Source: CAZLPW01 sp964561495 (GTDB taxonomy: Bacteria; Fidelibacterota; Marinisomatia; Marinisomatales; UBA1611). From it: a stretch of 15,315 nucleotides of DNA. A program made the position numbers and the translations under genes. The notes below the pieces were generated by a model that saw nothing but the letters and a program-made list of their open reading frames with translations, made no database searches and was not told the origin of the DNA. Shown one piece after another: positions 1 to 6,639 of the stretch. The stretch is from assembly GCA_964561495.1 (NCBI GenBank), contig CAZLPW010000048.1, positions 1 through 15,315 of the forward strand, given 5' to 3'. Each line of letters opens with the position of its first letter. The stretch's first letter is position 1.

Positions 1-1
1 G

Positions 2-1063
2 TTCTCTAGTTCGATCATTGAGTCAAGGGTAGAGACAAGCCTTGACTTTATTGAATATCTTGATAGTTTTAGCTCAGGAGATGGGCAATACCATGTTGTT
101 GCAAAGCTTAATAGAGAAAAATATTTTAAAAAAATAGCTATTGAATTGCAAAAGGCGGAGAGCAGGTCAGCAAATTTGATTCAAAGTGCCACATCTGAAT
201 TTAATGGCTCAAGTTTTAAAATATTGTCAGAGGCAATGGATGAGATAGATCCATATCTGGATCTTAACCCAAAAATGGTGTTTCCTCCACGATCAGGTAA
301 TGAAGAGGCAATATATGATATTATTTCAAAACTAATTTATGATTATAATAATAGAGTTAAGATAGTTACAGACCCAAAAAAAATTGTTTTCACACCACTC
401 TTAGATTCCAAAAAAGATTTTAGATTACATGCTCTTGATAAAAAAACAAATAGACCAATATCAAATATCTCGTTAGTTATGGGTGCCTCTTTTATAGATA
501 TGTTTGATACTTTGGTCACTGACCAGGTAGGTAGCGCTAGATTTGGATTGCCAGACTATTTTCCAGCTGCTTCGAAAAATAAAGTATTATTTAAATTAGA
601 TTTTTCCAAAATAAATAATTCTCAGGTAAAACATTTATTGGAAATATCTATTATTCAGTTTCCTCTAAATGTAGAGATTATTAATCCTTCTCTTTATATT
701 GAAGATGATTTTCTTAATCTTGGGGAAAAAGTTTCTAATAAATTGCTTGTTGATAAGGTAAAAACTTTTTTTGAGAATTCTTATGCTGCTGTATTTGTCA
801 ACTCAATAGAGTCTTCAGATTTGAGACTTGCTATAAATATTCGTACTGAAAAACGGAGAGAGAGATTAAATAATAATTTCCCCTATATTGTGTACGCCTC
901 AGGGGTTATTAGTATCTCAAGAAGTGCTGATAATGTTGAGATAAAAAATATTCAAATTTCTGAACAAAAAGGTTCTGACTTTGATTCAGAGCGTCTAGCG
1001 GGTACAGATGCTATTAATAAAATAGAAAAATATTTGGAACTAAGTTTTACAAATTCACAATAA
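2..1063 (+). CDS. LPP20-like envelope protein, 5' end missing
   Basis: The reading frame is open from the left edge to the TAA at 1061-1063 (353 codons visible), so this is the C-terminal part of a longer protein. A TTG at 146 could serve as a start, but the frame continues upstream with sensible protein sequence, so I treat the gene as truncated by the window. The first visible residues (a GDGQYHVVAKLNREKYFKK-type stretch, then an Ala/Glu-rich helix) resemble the LPP20 lipoprotein family of FCB and proteobacterial envelopes. A middle segment (VMGASFID...TDQVGSARF) looks like a small Ig-like beta domain. The end (ERLAGTDAINKIEKYL) resembles the closing helix of LPP20 modules. No catalytic motif is visible. 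The signal peptide, if any, lies outside the window. The family call is from pattern memory and is tentative; that the gene is real is nearly certain. Confidence 0.6.
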   Translation, partial: FSSSIIESRVETSLDFIEYLDSFSSGDGQYHVVAKLNREKYFKKIAIELQKAESRSANLIQSATSEFNGSSFKILSEAMDEIDPYLDLNPKMVFPPRSGNEEAIYDIISKLIYDYNNRVKIVTDPKKIVFTPLLDSKKDFRLHALDKKTNRPISNISLVMGASFIDMFDTLVTDQVGSARFGLPDYFPAASKNKVLFKLDFSKINNSQVKHLLEISIIQFPLNVEIINPSLYIEDDFLNLGEKVSNKLLVDKVKTFFENSYAAVFVNSIESSDLRLAINIRTEKRRERLNNNFPYIVYASGVISISRSADNVEIKNIQISEQKGSDFDSERLAGTDAINKIEKYLELSFTNSQ

Positions 1064-1074
1064 ATTTCAAATCT

Positions 1075-1109
1075 AATCCAATTCACATTGGGATTTAACT
1101 GCATTTTTT
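1075..1109 (+). terminator. possible weak intrinsic terminator
   Basis: AATCCAAT (1075-1082) and ATTGGGATT (1087-1095) can form an eight-pair stem with one bulged G and a TCAC loop. A run of six T follows at 1104-1109. The stem is AT-rich and the T run starts eight bases after it, so this is a weak candidate for ending transcription of the truncated upstream gene. Confidence 0.3.
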
Positions 1110-1142
1110 ATTTATATTATTGGTACTTAATTGTAAAAACTA

Positions 1143-1147
1143 AAAGG
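1143..1147 (+). promoter_or_regulatory. ribosome binding site deciding the HMA gene start
   Basis: AAAGG at 1143-1147 lies only two bases before the ATG at 1150 but eight bases before the ATG at 1156. The normal spacing favours 1156 as the true start, giving a protein that begins MKYISIF and has a well-formed signal peptide. Confidence 0.6.
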
Positions 1148-1155
1148 TCATGCTT

Positions 1156-1512
1156 ATGAAGTATATATCAATTTTTCTAATCTTTATTTCTTCACTTGCT
1201 TTTGCTGGTGGTAATTGTGGCTCTAAGAGCGCATATAATAAAGCTGGCACAGATGTTGCCTATAATAAAGTTACGATGAAAGTTAACGGCATGCAGTGTG
1301 CATATTCTTGTGCAGGGAAAGTCACTCAGATTGTTCAGGAGATCAAGGGCGTTAAAGAGTGTAATGTTGACTTTGAAAATGGTACAGCGACTGTTGTTTT
1401 TGAAGATGAAAATTTAAACTCTGATGCTATTGCTGAGGTTATCAGCAAAAAGACTACTTACAAAGTAGAGGTTCAGGATAAAGAAAAAAAGAAGGACGTA
1501 GGTCGTATCTAA
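1156..1512 (+). CDS. secreted heavy-metal-associated (HMA) domain protein
   Basis: This is a small protein of 118 residues from ATG 1156 (120 from ATG 1150). It opens with a signal peptide (MKYISIFLIFISSLAFAGG) with an AFA-G cleavage site, so the mature protein should be periplasmic or extracellular. A ferredoxin-like HMA domain follows, spanning about residues 38-105: VTMKVNGMQC, the helix with KVTQIVQEIKGVKE, then CNVDFENGTATVVF. HMA domains bind soft metals such as Cu(I), Zn or Hg through GMxCxxC. Here the two cysteines are separated by three residues (GMQCAYSC), not two, and further cysteines sit just after the signal peptide (GGNCG) and at VKEC. The tail is highly charged (KDKEKKK type). 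A likely role is metal binding or delivery in the periplasm; the metal is unknown. No P-type ATPase or metal regulator is next to it. A strong terminator follows, so it is probably a single-gene transcript or the last gene of one. Confidence 0.85.
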   Translation: MKYISIFLIFISSLAFAGGNCGSKSAYNKAGTDVAYNKVTMKVNGMQCAYSCAGKVTQIVQEIKGVKECNVDFENGTATVVFEDENLNSDAIAEVISKKTTYKVEVQDKEKKKDVGRI

Positions 1513-1529
1513 GTATTTACTTAATCTTA

Positions 1530-1561
1530 AAAAAGCCCCGCAGTGTTGGGGCTTTTTTTTT
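1530..1561 (+). terminator. intrinsic terminator after the HMA gene
   Basis: GCCCC (1535-1539) pairs with GGGGC (1548-1552) around an eight-base loop. The five A before it can pair with T after it, and nine T follow (1553-1561). It sits 18 bases after the stop codon and is the clearest terminator in the window. The A-run on the left could let it act on the opposite strand too, but no gene there needs it. Confidence 0.9.
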
Positions 1562-1603
1562 GGCTAAGTATTCATAATTAAAAATATTAGAAATTAAAGT
1601 TTT

Positions 1604-2779
1604 ATGTTTTTTGTTGTAGCGCTATCTATGTTAGTTATAATCCATGGATATGTGGGATTTAAAATAATCCCAGCGATTGGTTTTTCTGGATTCAATAATA
1701 TTATTGCGTGGGCTGTACTTTCTTTGGTTACATTTCTTCCTATTGCTCCTATTGGCTTTAGATTTATAGGGATTGAAACAAAATTAATTGATAAAGTTTC
1801 TCTCTTAGGTTACACTAGCCTTGGTTTTTTTGTTCTTACCTTTATCATTTTGATTTTCAAAGAAATGATAGTATTTACAATACTAGGTTTTGAAAAAGTT
1901 CTACCCTATTTCTCAAAATCTTCTGAGTTAATTAATAATGAGAGAAGGGAGTTTTTACAAAAATCTTTAAGCGTAGGTGTGTTAACTATAACCGCTCCCT
2001 CTGCTGCATATGGATATTATCAATCTCGCAAGGGTCCTACAATTATTGAGCAAAATATTAAACTCGGTGATAAACTTCCCAATTCATTTAATGGGCTGAC
2101 TATTGCACAGATATCGGATCTTCATGTTGGACCAACAATAAAAAAAGGTTATGTTGAAAATGTAGTAGGCAAAATAAGTCGAATTAATCCAGATATGATT
2201 GTTATTACTGGTGACCTTATAGATGGATCAATTAAACATCTTAGAAATGATTTAGCGCCTCTGGCAGACTTAAGCGCACCTTATGGAGTCTATTTTGTTA
2301 CGGGAAATCATGAATATTACTCGGGCGTAGATTATTGTCTTGATCATGTAGATGGATTAGGGATAACAAATCTAATTAATGAACATATTTTAATTAGCAA
2401 GAATAAAGATAATATTGTTTTAGCGGGTGTTACAGACTTTAAGGCTGGTTACATTAAACCGTCACACCATAGTAGTCCATCACATGCATTGGATGGTGTA
2501 CCAAAAGATCTCGTAAGGATTGTTTTAGCACATCAACCAAATTCTATTTATGATGTTCACAAGGCTGGAGTTGATTTGCAAATTTCTGGGCACACGCATG
2601 GTGGGCAATTTTGGCCTTTTACAATTCCTACCAGTCTCGCAAATGCATATTTGGCAGGTCACTATAATCACTTAGGAACACAAGTTTATGTAAACCGAGG
2701 AACAGGATATTGGGGGCCTCCACTTCGTCTGGGTGTCACATCTGAGATTACTTTATTCAGGTTAATTAGACAAAAATAA
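1604..2779 (+). CDS. membrane-anchored metallophosphoesterase (YkuE/YaeI type)
   Basis: The protein has 391 residues. The C-terminal two thirds is a calcineurin-like metallophosphoesterase with all the metal-ligand motifs in order: DLH (D172, H174), GD (G203-D204), GNHE (N235, H236), H310, and GHTHGG (H330, H332). This predicts a dinuclear metal site hydrolysing phosphomonoesters or diesters. The N-terminal part has about three hydrophobic helices (residues 1-24, 31-55, 66-98). An ERREFLQKS stretch (113-121) followed by a fourth hydrophobic segment (122-137) resembles a twin-arginine type anchor. The catalytic domain is therefore probably outside the cytoplasmic membrane, but topology is inferred. 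The B. subtilis YkuE and E. coli YaeI families are the nearest known types; some members act on lipid or UDP-sugar phosphates, and the substrate here cannot be read from sequence. The ATG at 1604 is supported by an in-frame TAA at 1595. There is no Shine-Dalgarno sequence. Confidence 0.88.
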   Translation: MFFVVALSMLVIIHGYVGFKIIPAIGFSGFNNIIAWAVLSLVTFLPIAPIGFRFIGIETKLIDKVSLLGYTSLGFFVLTFIILIFKEMIVFTILGFEKVLPYFSKSSELINNERREFLQKSLSVGVLTITAPSAAYGYYQSRKGPTIIEQNIKLGDKLPNSFNGLTIAQISDLHVGPTIKKGYVENVVGKISRINPDMIVITGDLIDGSIKHLRNDLAPLADLSAPYGVYFVTGNHEYYSGVDYCLDHVDGLGITNLINEHILISKNKDNIVLAGVTDFKAGYIKPSHHSSPSHALDGVPKDLVRIVLAHQPNSIYDVHKAGVDLQISGHTHGGQFWPFTIPTSLANAYLAGHYNHLGTQVYVNRGTGYWGPPLRLGVTSEITLFRLIRQK

Positions 2780-2890
2780 TTTTACTCTCTGTGGCTGTTT
2801 TAAAAATAGCTAATAATATAAATTTATTGATTTCTCATAGCTAATTCTTGGGTAATATTCACGGATTAATTTTAACAAAATGGAGTAGTT

Positions 2891-3217
2891 ATGTCTGATG
2901 TAGTATATGAATTCACTGATCAAAACTTTGAAACAGAGGTTCTCCAGGCTGATGTTCCTGTGCTTATTGATTTTTGGGCTACTTGGTGTGGTCCTTGTAA
3001 GGCTATTGCGCCAGTAATTGAGGAAATCGCTGCTGAATACGAGAATAAAGTTAAAGTCGGTAAAGTGGATGTTGATCAAAACCAGAACACGGCAATGCAA
3101 TTCGGTGTTCGGAGTATACCAACACTGCTTTTGATAAATAATGGTAAGGTTGCGAATCAAATAGTTGGAGCAGTACCAAAAGAAAACATTACTAAAGTTT
3201 TGGATGAAGCTTTATAA
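2891..3217 (+). CDS. trxA: thioredoxin
   Basis: This is a 108-residue protein of standard thioredoxin length. The redox motif WCGPC (C33, C36) follows the typical beta strand VLIDFWATWC. The cis-proline loop (RSIPT, P77) and the closing helix are present, so it should be a fully active cytoplasmic protein disulfide reductase. There is no signal peptide. GGAG at 2882-2885 lies five bases before the ATG, one of the few good Shine-Dalgarno sites in the window. Thioredoxin reductase starts 21 bases downstream, so the pair is almost certainly co-transcribed. The upstream 111-base gap holds a repeated nine-mer, described separately. Confidence 0.97.
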   Translation: MSDVVYEFTDQNFETEVLQADVPVLIDFWATWCGPCKAIAPVIEEIAAEYENKVKVGKVDVDQNQNTAMQFGVRSIPTLLLINNGKVANQIVGAVPKENITKVLDEAL

Positions 3218-3238
3218 TAAAATTTTTAATAATAATAA

Positions 3239-4168
3239 ATGAAAAGAAATATTATTATCATAGGCTCTGGACCTGCGGGATTGACTTCTGCTATATACAG
3301 TGCTCGTGCAAATTTAAAACCTCTAGTGTTTGAAGGAGCCCAGCCTGGTGGACAATTAACAATCACAACTGATGTTGAGAATTATCCTGGATTTTCTGAT
3401 GGTATAATGGGCCCTGATCTGATGAATGAGTTTAGAAATCAGGCCCAAAGATTTGGCGCGGACTGTCAGTTTAAGACAGTTGAAAAGGTTGACCTTTCTG
3501 GTGATACTTTCAAAATATGGTGTGGAAAAGAAGAGTATGACTCTAAAGCCGTCATTATCTCAACTGGTGCATCTGCAAAGCTGTTAGGTCTCGAATCCGA
3601 AAAAGAGCTAATGGGCTATGGAGTATCTGCGTGTGCCACCTGTGATGGTTTTTTTTATAAAGATAAAAAAGTTCTAGTAGTAGGTGGTGGTGACTCTGCT
3701 ATGGAAGAGGCTACTTTCCTGACTAAATTTGCCAAAGAGGTGGTAATAATTCACAGAAGAGAAGAATTTAGAGCTTCTAAGATTATGATTGACCGTGCTC
3801 TATCAAACCCTAAGATAAGGGTTTCATGGAATTCTATTGTCAGCGAAATAATTGGAAATAAACAAGACGGCGTCTCTGGTGTTAAGATTCAAGATTCGGT
3901 TACTGGTGATATAAGGGATGAAAAATGCGATGGTGTCTTTATGGCTATAGGTCACACACCTAATTCTCAGCTTTTTGAAGATTATCTAGAGCTTGATGGC
4001 AATGGCTACATTAAAACTCAGGCTGACAGTACGAAGACAAACATAGATGGTGTGTTTGCATGTGGAGATGTTCAGGATCATATATATAGGCAAGCGGTAA
4101 CTGCAGCTGGGACAGGTTGTATGGCCGCTATTGAGGCAGAACGTTGGCTTGAAAATAATTCTGTTTGA
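3239..4168 (+). CDS. trxB: thioredoxin-disulfide reductase
   Basis: This is a 309-residue low-molecular-weight thioredoxin reductase, full length for the family. The N-terminal FAD-binding motif is GSGPAG (residues 9-14), followed by the GAQPGGQL flavin loop. The redox pair CATC (C132, C135) sits at the start of the NADPH domain. GGGDSA (149-154) is the second dinucleotide motif, and HRR (172-174) is the usual contact to the NADPH 2'-phosphate, so NADPH rather than NADH is expected. The CGDV...QAVTAAGTG block near the C-terminus binds FAD. The enzyme regenerates reduced thioredoxin from the gene just upstream. The start has no Shine-Dalgarno sequence, only an A/T-rich leader, so translation may be coupled to trxA or initiate without one. 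Confidence 0.97.
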   Translation: MKRNIIIIGSGPAGLTSAIYSARANLKPLVFEGAQPGGQLTITTDVENYPGFSDGIMGPDLMNEFRNQAQRFGADCQFKTVEKVDLSGDTFKIWCGKEEYDSKAVIISTGASAKLLGLESEKELMGYGVSACATCDGFFYKDKKVLVVGGGDSAMEEATFLTKFAKEVVIIHRREEFRASKIMIDRALSNPKIRVSWNSIVSEIIGNKQDGVSGVKIQDSVTGDIRDEKCDGVFMAIGHTPNSQLFEDYLELDGNGYIKTQADSTKTNIDGVFACGDVQDHIYRQAVTAAGTGCMAAIEAERWLENNSV

Positions 4169-4208
4169 TTGGATAATAATTTTTCTTTTTTAATTGGTTA
4201 AATACTGG

Positions 4209-4213
4209 AAAGG
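4209..4213 (+). promoter_or_regulatory. ribosome binding site supporting a GTG start
   Basis: AAAGG at 4209-4213 is ten bases before the GTG at 4224. No in-frame ATG occurs before residue 58, which would cut off the Walker A motif, so GTG is the likely start of the ABC ATPase gene. Confidence 0.5.
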
Positions 4214-4223
4214 CTAATAAAAA

Positions 4224-4955
4224 GTGCCAAAACAAAAAAGAGTACTGTTTGATATAAAAAATTTAGAAAAATCTTATGGGACGAAGTCCGTATTATCTAT
4301 AAAAAACCTTAGTATTCATCCAGGTACTATATATGGTGTTCATGGAAATATTGGTTCTGGGAAGTCCACTCTTTTGGGGATTCTTTCAGGAAATATGAAG
4401 CAGGACTCAGGTGTCGTACTTTACGATGATAGGGAATATAAGAACGATTGGTTAGGTAGAATTGTTCCAGAAAAAGAAATTTTTTATATAAATCTTAATC
4501 AAAAAAAATATCAAAATATGAGTGTCAAATATTTTGTAAATAAAAATCTAAATAAAAATAGCAATATTTTTTTGAAGAGGTATTTTGATAAAACTGACTC
4601 GAAAGAATTTTTAAATACTAAAATTTCTAATATAACTGATGGTGAAAAAGAATGGTTGATATTACTATTGGCGATTGAAAGTGATCCTCGAGGTGCTTTC
4701 ATTGATAATTATGGAATATTCTTTGATAGTAATATGGAAAGAAATTTCCGTTCGGATATTTTAAAGATGAACAGAAGATTAGGTACAACATTTATTATAT
4801 CAGCACCAAGCGATTTTTACCTAAAACAATTTGCATCGGTTTTAATTAGATTGGAAAAAGGAAGAATATCAAGGATTAGATCTGGTATATCAAGGAAAGT
4901 TGATAAAAAACGAAAAACAAAGGTACGGCAAAAAAATAGAACAAGGCGGCGCTAA
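4224..4955 (+). CDS. degenerate stand-alone ABC-type ATPase
   Basis: This is a 243-residue single nucleotide-binding domain, starting with GTG. The fold is recognisable: an A-loop aromatic (KSYG, Y18), Walker A GNIGSGKST (41-49), a Q-loop candidate (NLNQ, Q93), a helical subdomain, then the positions of the signature, Walker B and H-loop. Several key residues differ from active transport ATPases. The signature LSGGQ is ITDGE (137-141). Walker B ends IDN (D161, N162), with asparagine where the catalytic glutamate belongs. The switch-histidine position reads SAPSD (193-197), with no histidine. ATP binding looks possible but hydrolysis is doubtful. The last 25 residues are very rich in Lys and Arg (KKRKTKVRQKNRTRRR), suggesting contact with nucleic acid or acidic membrane lipids. 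No permease gene is adjacent. It could be a regulatory ATPase or a transporter subunit whose partner is elsewhere. ABC family membership is firm; function is unknown. Confidence 0.75.
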   Translation: MPKQKRVLFDIKNLEKSYGTKSVLSIKNLSIHPGTIYGVHGNIGSGKSTLLGILSGNMKQDSGVVLYDDREYKNDWLGRIVPEKEIFYINLNQKKYQNMSVKYFVNKNLNKNSNIFLKRYFDKTDSKEFLNTKISNITDGEKEWLILLLAIESDPRGAFIDNYGIFFDSNMERNFRSDILKMNRRLGTTFIISAPSDFYLKQFASVLIRLEKGRISRIRSGISRKVDKKRKTKVRQKNRTRRR

Positions 4956-5001
4956 AACAATTATTATATTTTATTCATTTAATTTCATTTCATTGTTTTA
5001 G
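4952..5001 (+). repeat. 10-base perfect inverted repeat flanking the ABC/propeller junction
   Basis: CTAAAACAAT (4952-4961) is exactly complementary to ATTGTTTTAG (4992-5001), with a 30-base A/T-rich loop. The left arm contains the ABC gene stop codon and the right arm ends three bases before the propeller gene ATG. It may be an RNA hairpin affecting translation start or a protein binding site. In DNA this AT-rich, one or two such repeats are expected by chance. Confidence 0.4.
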
Positions 5002-5004
5002 TCC

Positions 5005-6639
5005 ATGCAAAACTTGTTTAGGATTTATATATTTTTACTTTTATTTATTATAAACCATCTGATCTCTCAACCAGACAATAGATTTTTACCTTTTGATTGG
5101 GTTCAGTATAGATACTCAGGTGCATTAACAAGTCTAACCGAGGGATATTCTTATTTATATATTGGGACCGAAACAGGTGGTGTAAAACGCTATAATTTAT
5201 TTAGTAATAATTTTGACGAGCCAATAACAATTGCACAAGGTTTAAAAGAAAATTCAGTTACTGCGATTCATTTTGATCATGGAACTGGTATATTGTGGGT
5301 ATGCACACCCAATTTTATACATTATTCTTACACAAGGGAAGGCGACTGGAGCTCGCTGGAGATTATAAATACTGGTCTAACTAAATTTGACAAGATAACT
5401 AAAATTGGTTCCACGCAAGAATACGTATGGATTAAGGGAAATTCTATTTTTGTAAAACTTGATCGTTCTTCTGGTGTCGTAGCGGGAATGTTTCCTTATC
5501 CCGATGAATTGCAAATCCAATGGAGCGGCTCTTATTCAAATAGGTGGGATAATGATTTTGATAATATTATTAATAACTATCCGATTATGGGAGGCTGGAT
5601 TTCATCAGGGAATAGCTTTATTGATCAGTTGGGAAGAAATGTTGATATAGTCTCAACATTGATTGGAAGACACGGTGATGTTTGGGTTGGTTGCGATAAT
5701 GGAATTTTGCTTCAAGGTAGGCAATCAAATGAGATATTTTATCCGTTTTCAACATCGGTTCCAGTAAAGGATGTAGTAGGTATGATGATGTCTGATCAGT
5801 TAATATACATTGGTGGGTTGGAGATTTATTCAGGAAATGGTGTGTCGTGGTTAAATACAAATACGAATGAATCTTTCACTTTTGATTTTGAGTCTAATAT
5901 CAATATGGCTCCTACATCGATTTACTCTATCTGGGACTCTAAAAATACATTATGGGCTGGAGGTGATAATTGTGTTTTGGTCTATGATAAAGTCGACAGG
6001 TTTTGGAGAACGCTAGAGCAAAATCAAGGAATACCAGAAGGAAAGGTCGGAAGTATAATAGGTGATGATGAGTATGTTTGGATTGCAAGTGACAATGGAA
6101 TAAGAAGAGTGGATTCAAAATCGTGGAAAGAGGAACCAGTGGGTTTTGAATATCTTTTTAATTCGCTAAAGATTTATGATTTGGAGTTAGTTGAAAAAAC
6201 TATTTGGATTGCAAGTAGATCTGGAATTTATTCCTTTAATAATGCTCAGCCACAGTTAATTAATGCTAGAGATATCGGCAAGCTTGGTTTTGATAGTCCT
6301 ATATCTAATGTTACTACTTTAAACTATGAAGATGAGAGTCTTTATGCGGCCTGTGATGCTGGAATTATTAAGTTTGATTTTTATGAAAAAGAGTGGACAC
6401 TATTGTTTCCTGTAAATTTTTATCAAGATAAAATTATTAATTCAATGGAGGTAAATAATAAATATTTATTTCTAGGTGTAAATAATGGTATAATCCGAAT
6501 TAATAAAAGGAATGGATTTATTCGTGAATATTTATTTCCATTTATTGGAAGAGTAAATCAAATGAAATTAGATAGAAACTTTATTTGGCTAGGTACCACC
6601 TCTGGTTTAATTAAATTCAAATGGACAAGAGAACAATAG
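5005..6639 (+). CDS. secreted beta-propeller protein
   Basis: This is a 544-residue protein with an N-terminal signal peptide (residues 1-21, ending LISQ). Nearly all the rest is built of repeats carrying a hydrophobic-W/Y-hydrophobic-x-x-x-x-G strand pattern. Examples are LYIGTETGG (51), VWVGCDNGI (227), LWAGGDNCV (316), VWIASDNGI (358), IWIASRSGI (400), LYAACDAGI (446), LFLGVNNGI (488) and IWLGTTSGL (527). With less regular copies near 97, 141 and 267 I count about eleven. This is the 'two-component regulator propeller' repeat that forms the sensor part of Bacteroidetes hybrid kinases. Here no transmembrane helix, kinase or output domain follows, so it is a free or surface-bound periplasmic propeller. 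Ligand and partner are unknown. The next gene starts inside its last 19 bases, implying translational coupling and a linked function with the GWxTD protein. No Shine-Dalgarno sequence precedes the ATG. Confidence 0.85.
   Translation: MQNLFRIYIFLLLFIINHLISQPDNRFLPFDWVQYRYSGALTSLTEGYSYLYIGTETGGVKRYNLFSNNFDEPITIAQGLKENSVTAIHFDHGTGILWVCTPNFIHYSYTREGDWSSLEIINTGLTKFDKITKIGSTQEYVWIKGNSIFVKLDRSSGVVAGMFPYPDELQIQWSGSYSNRWDNDFDNIINNYPIMGGWISSGNSFIDQLGRNVDIVSTLIGRHGDVWVGCDNGILLQGRQSNEIFYPFSTSVPVKDVVGMMMSDQLIYIGGLEIYSGNGVSWLNTNTNESFTFDFESNINMAPTSIYSIWDSKNTLWAGGDNCVLVYDKVDRFWRTLEQNQGIPEGKVGSIIGDDEYVWIASDNGIRRVDSKSWKEEPVGFEYLFNSLKIYDLELVEKTIWIASRSGIYSFNNAQPQLINARDIGKLGFDSPISNVTTLNYEDESLYAACDAGIIKFDFYEKEWTLLFPVNFYQDKIINSMEVNNKYLFLGVNNGIIRINKRNGFIREYLFPFIGRVNQMKLDRNFIWLGTTSGLIKFKWTREQ

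Noticed and set aside
146..148. TTG as the start of the first gene
   Set aside because: The frame is open and protein-like all the way to the left edge, so the gene is simply cut by the window.
2827..2858. TTGATT and TAATAT as a trxA promoter
   Set aside because: The spacing is 20 bases, too long for a standard sigma-70 promoter.
2810..3160. Open frame of 116 codons on the - strand
   Set aside because: It lies mostly antisense to trxA, which is certain, and its protein shows no domain or signal. Other - strand frames inside the ABC, propeller, mreB, mreC, mrdA genes are shadows for the same reason.
5005..6639. Hybrid two-component sensor kinase
   Set aside because: Only the propeller repeats are present; no transmembrane helix, histidine kinase or DNA-binding domain follows.
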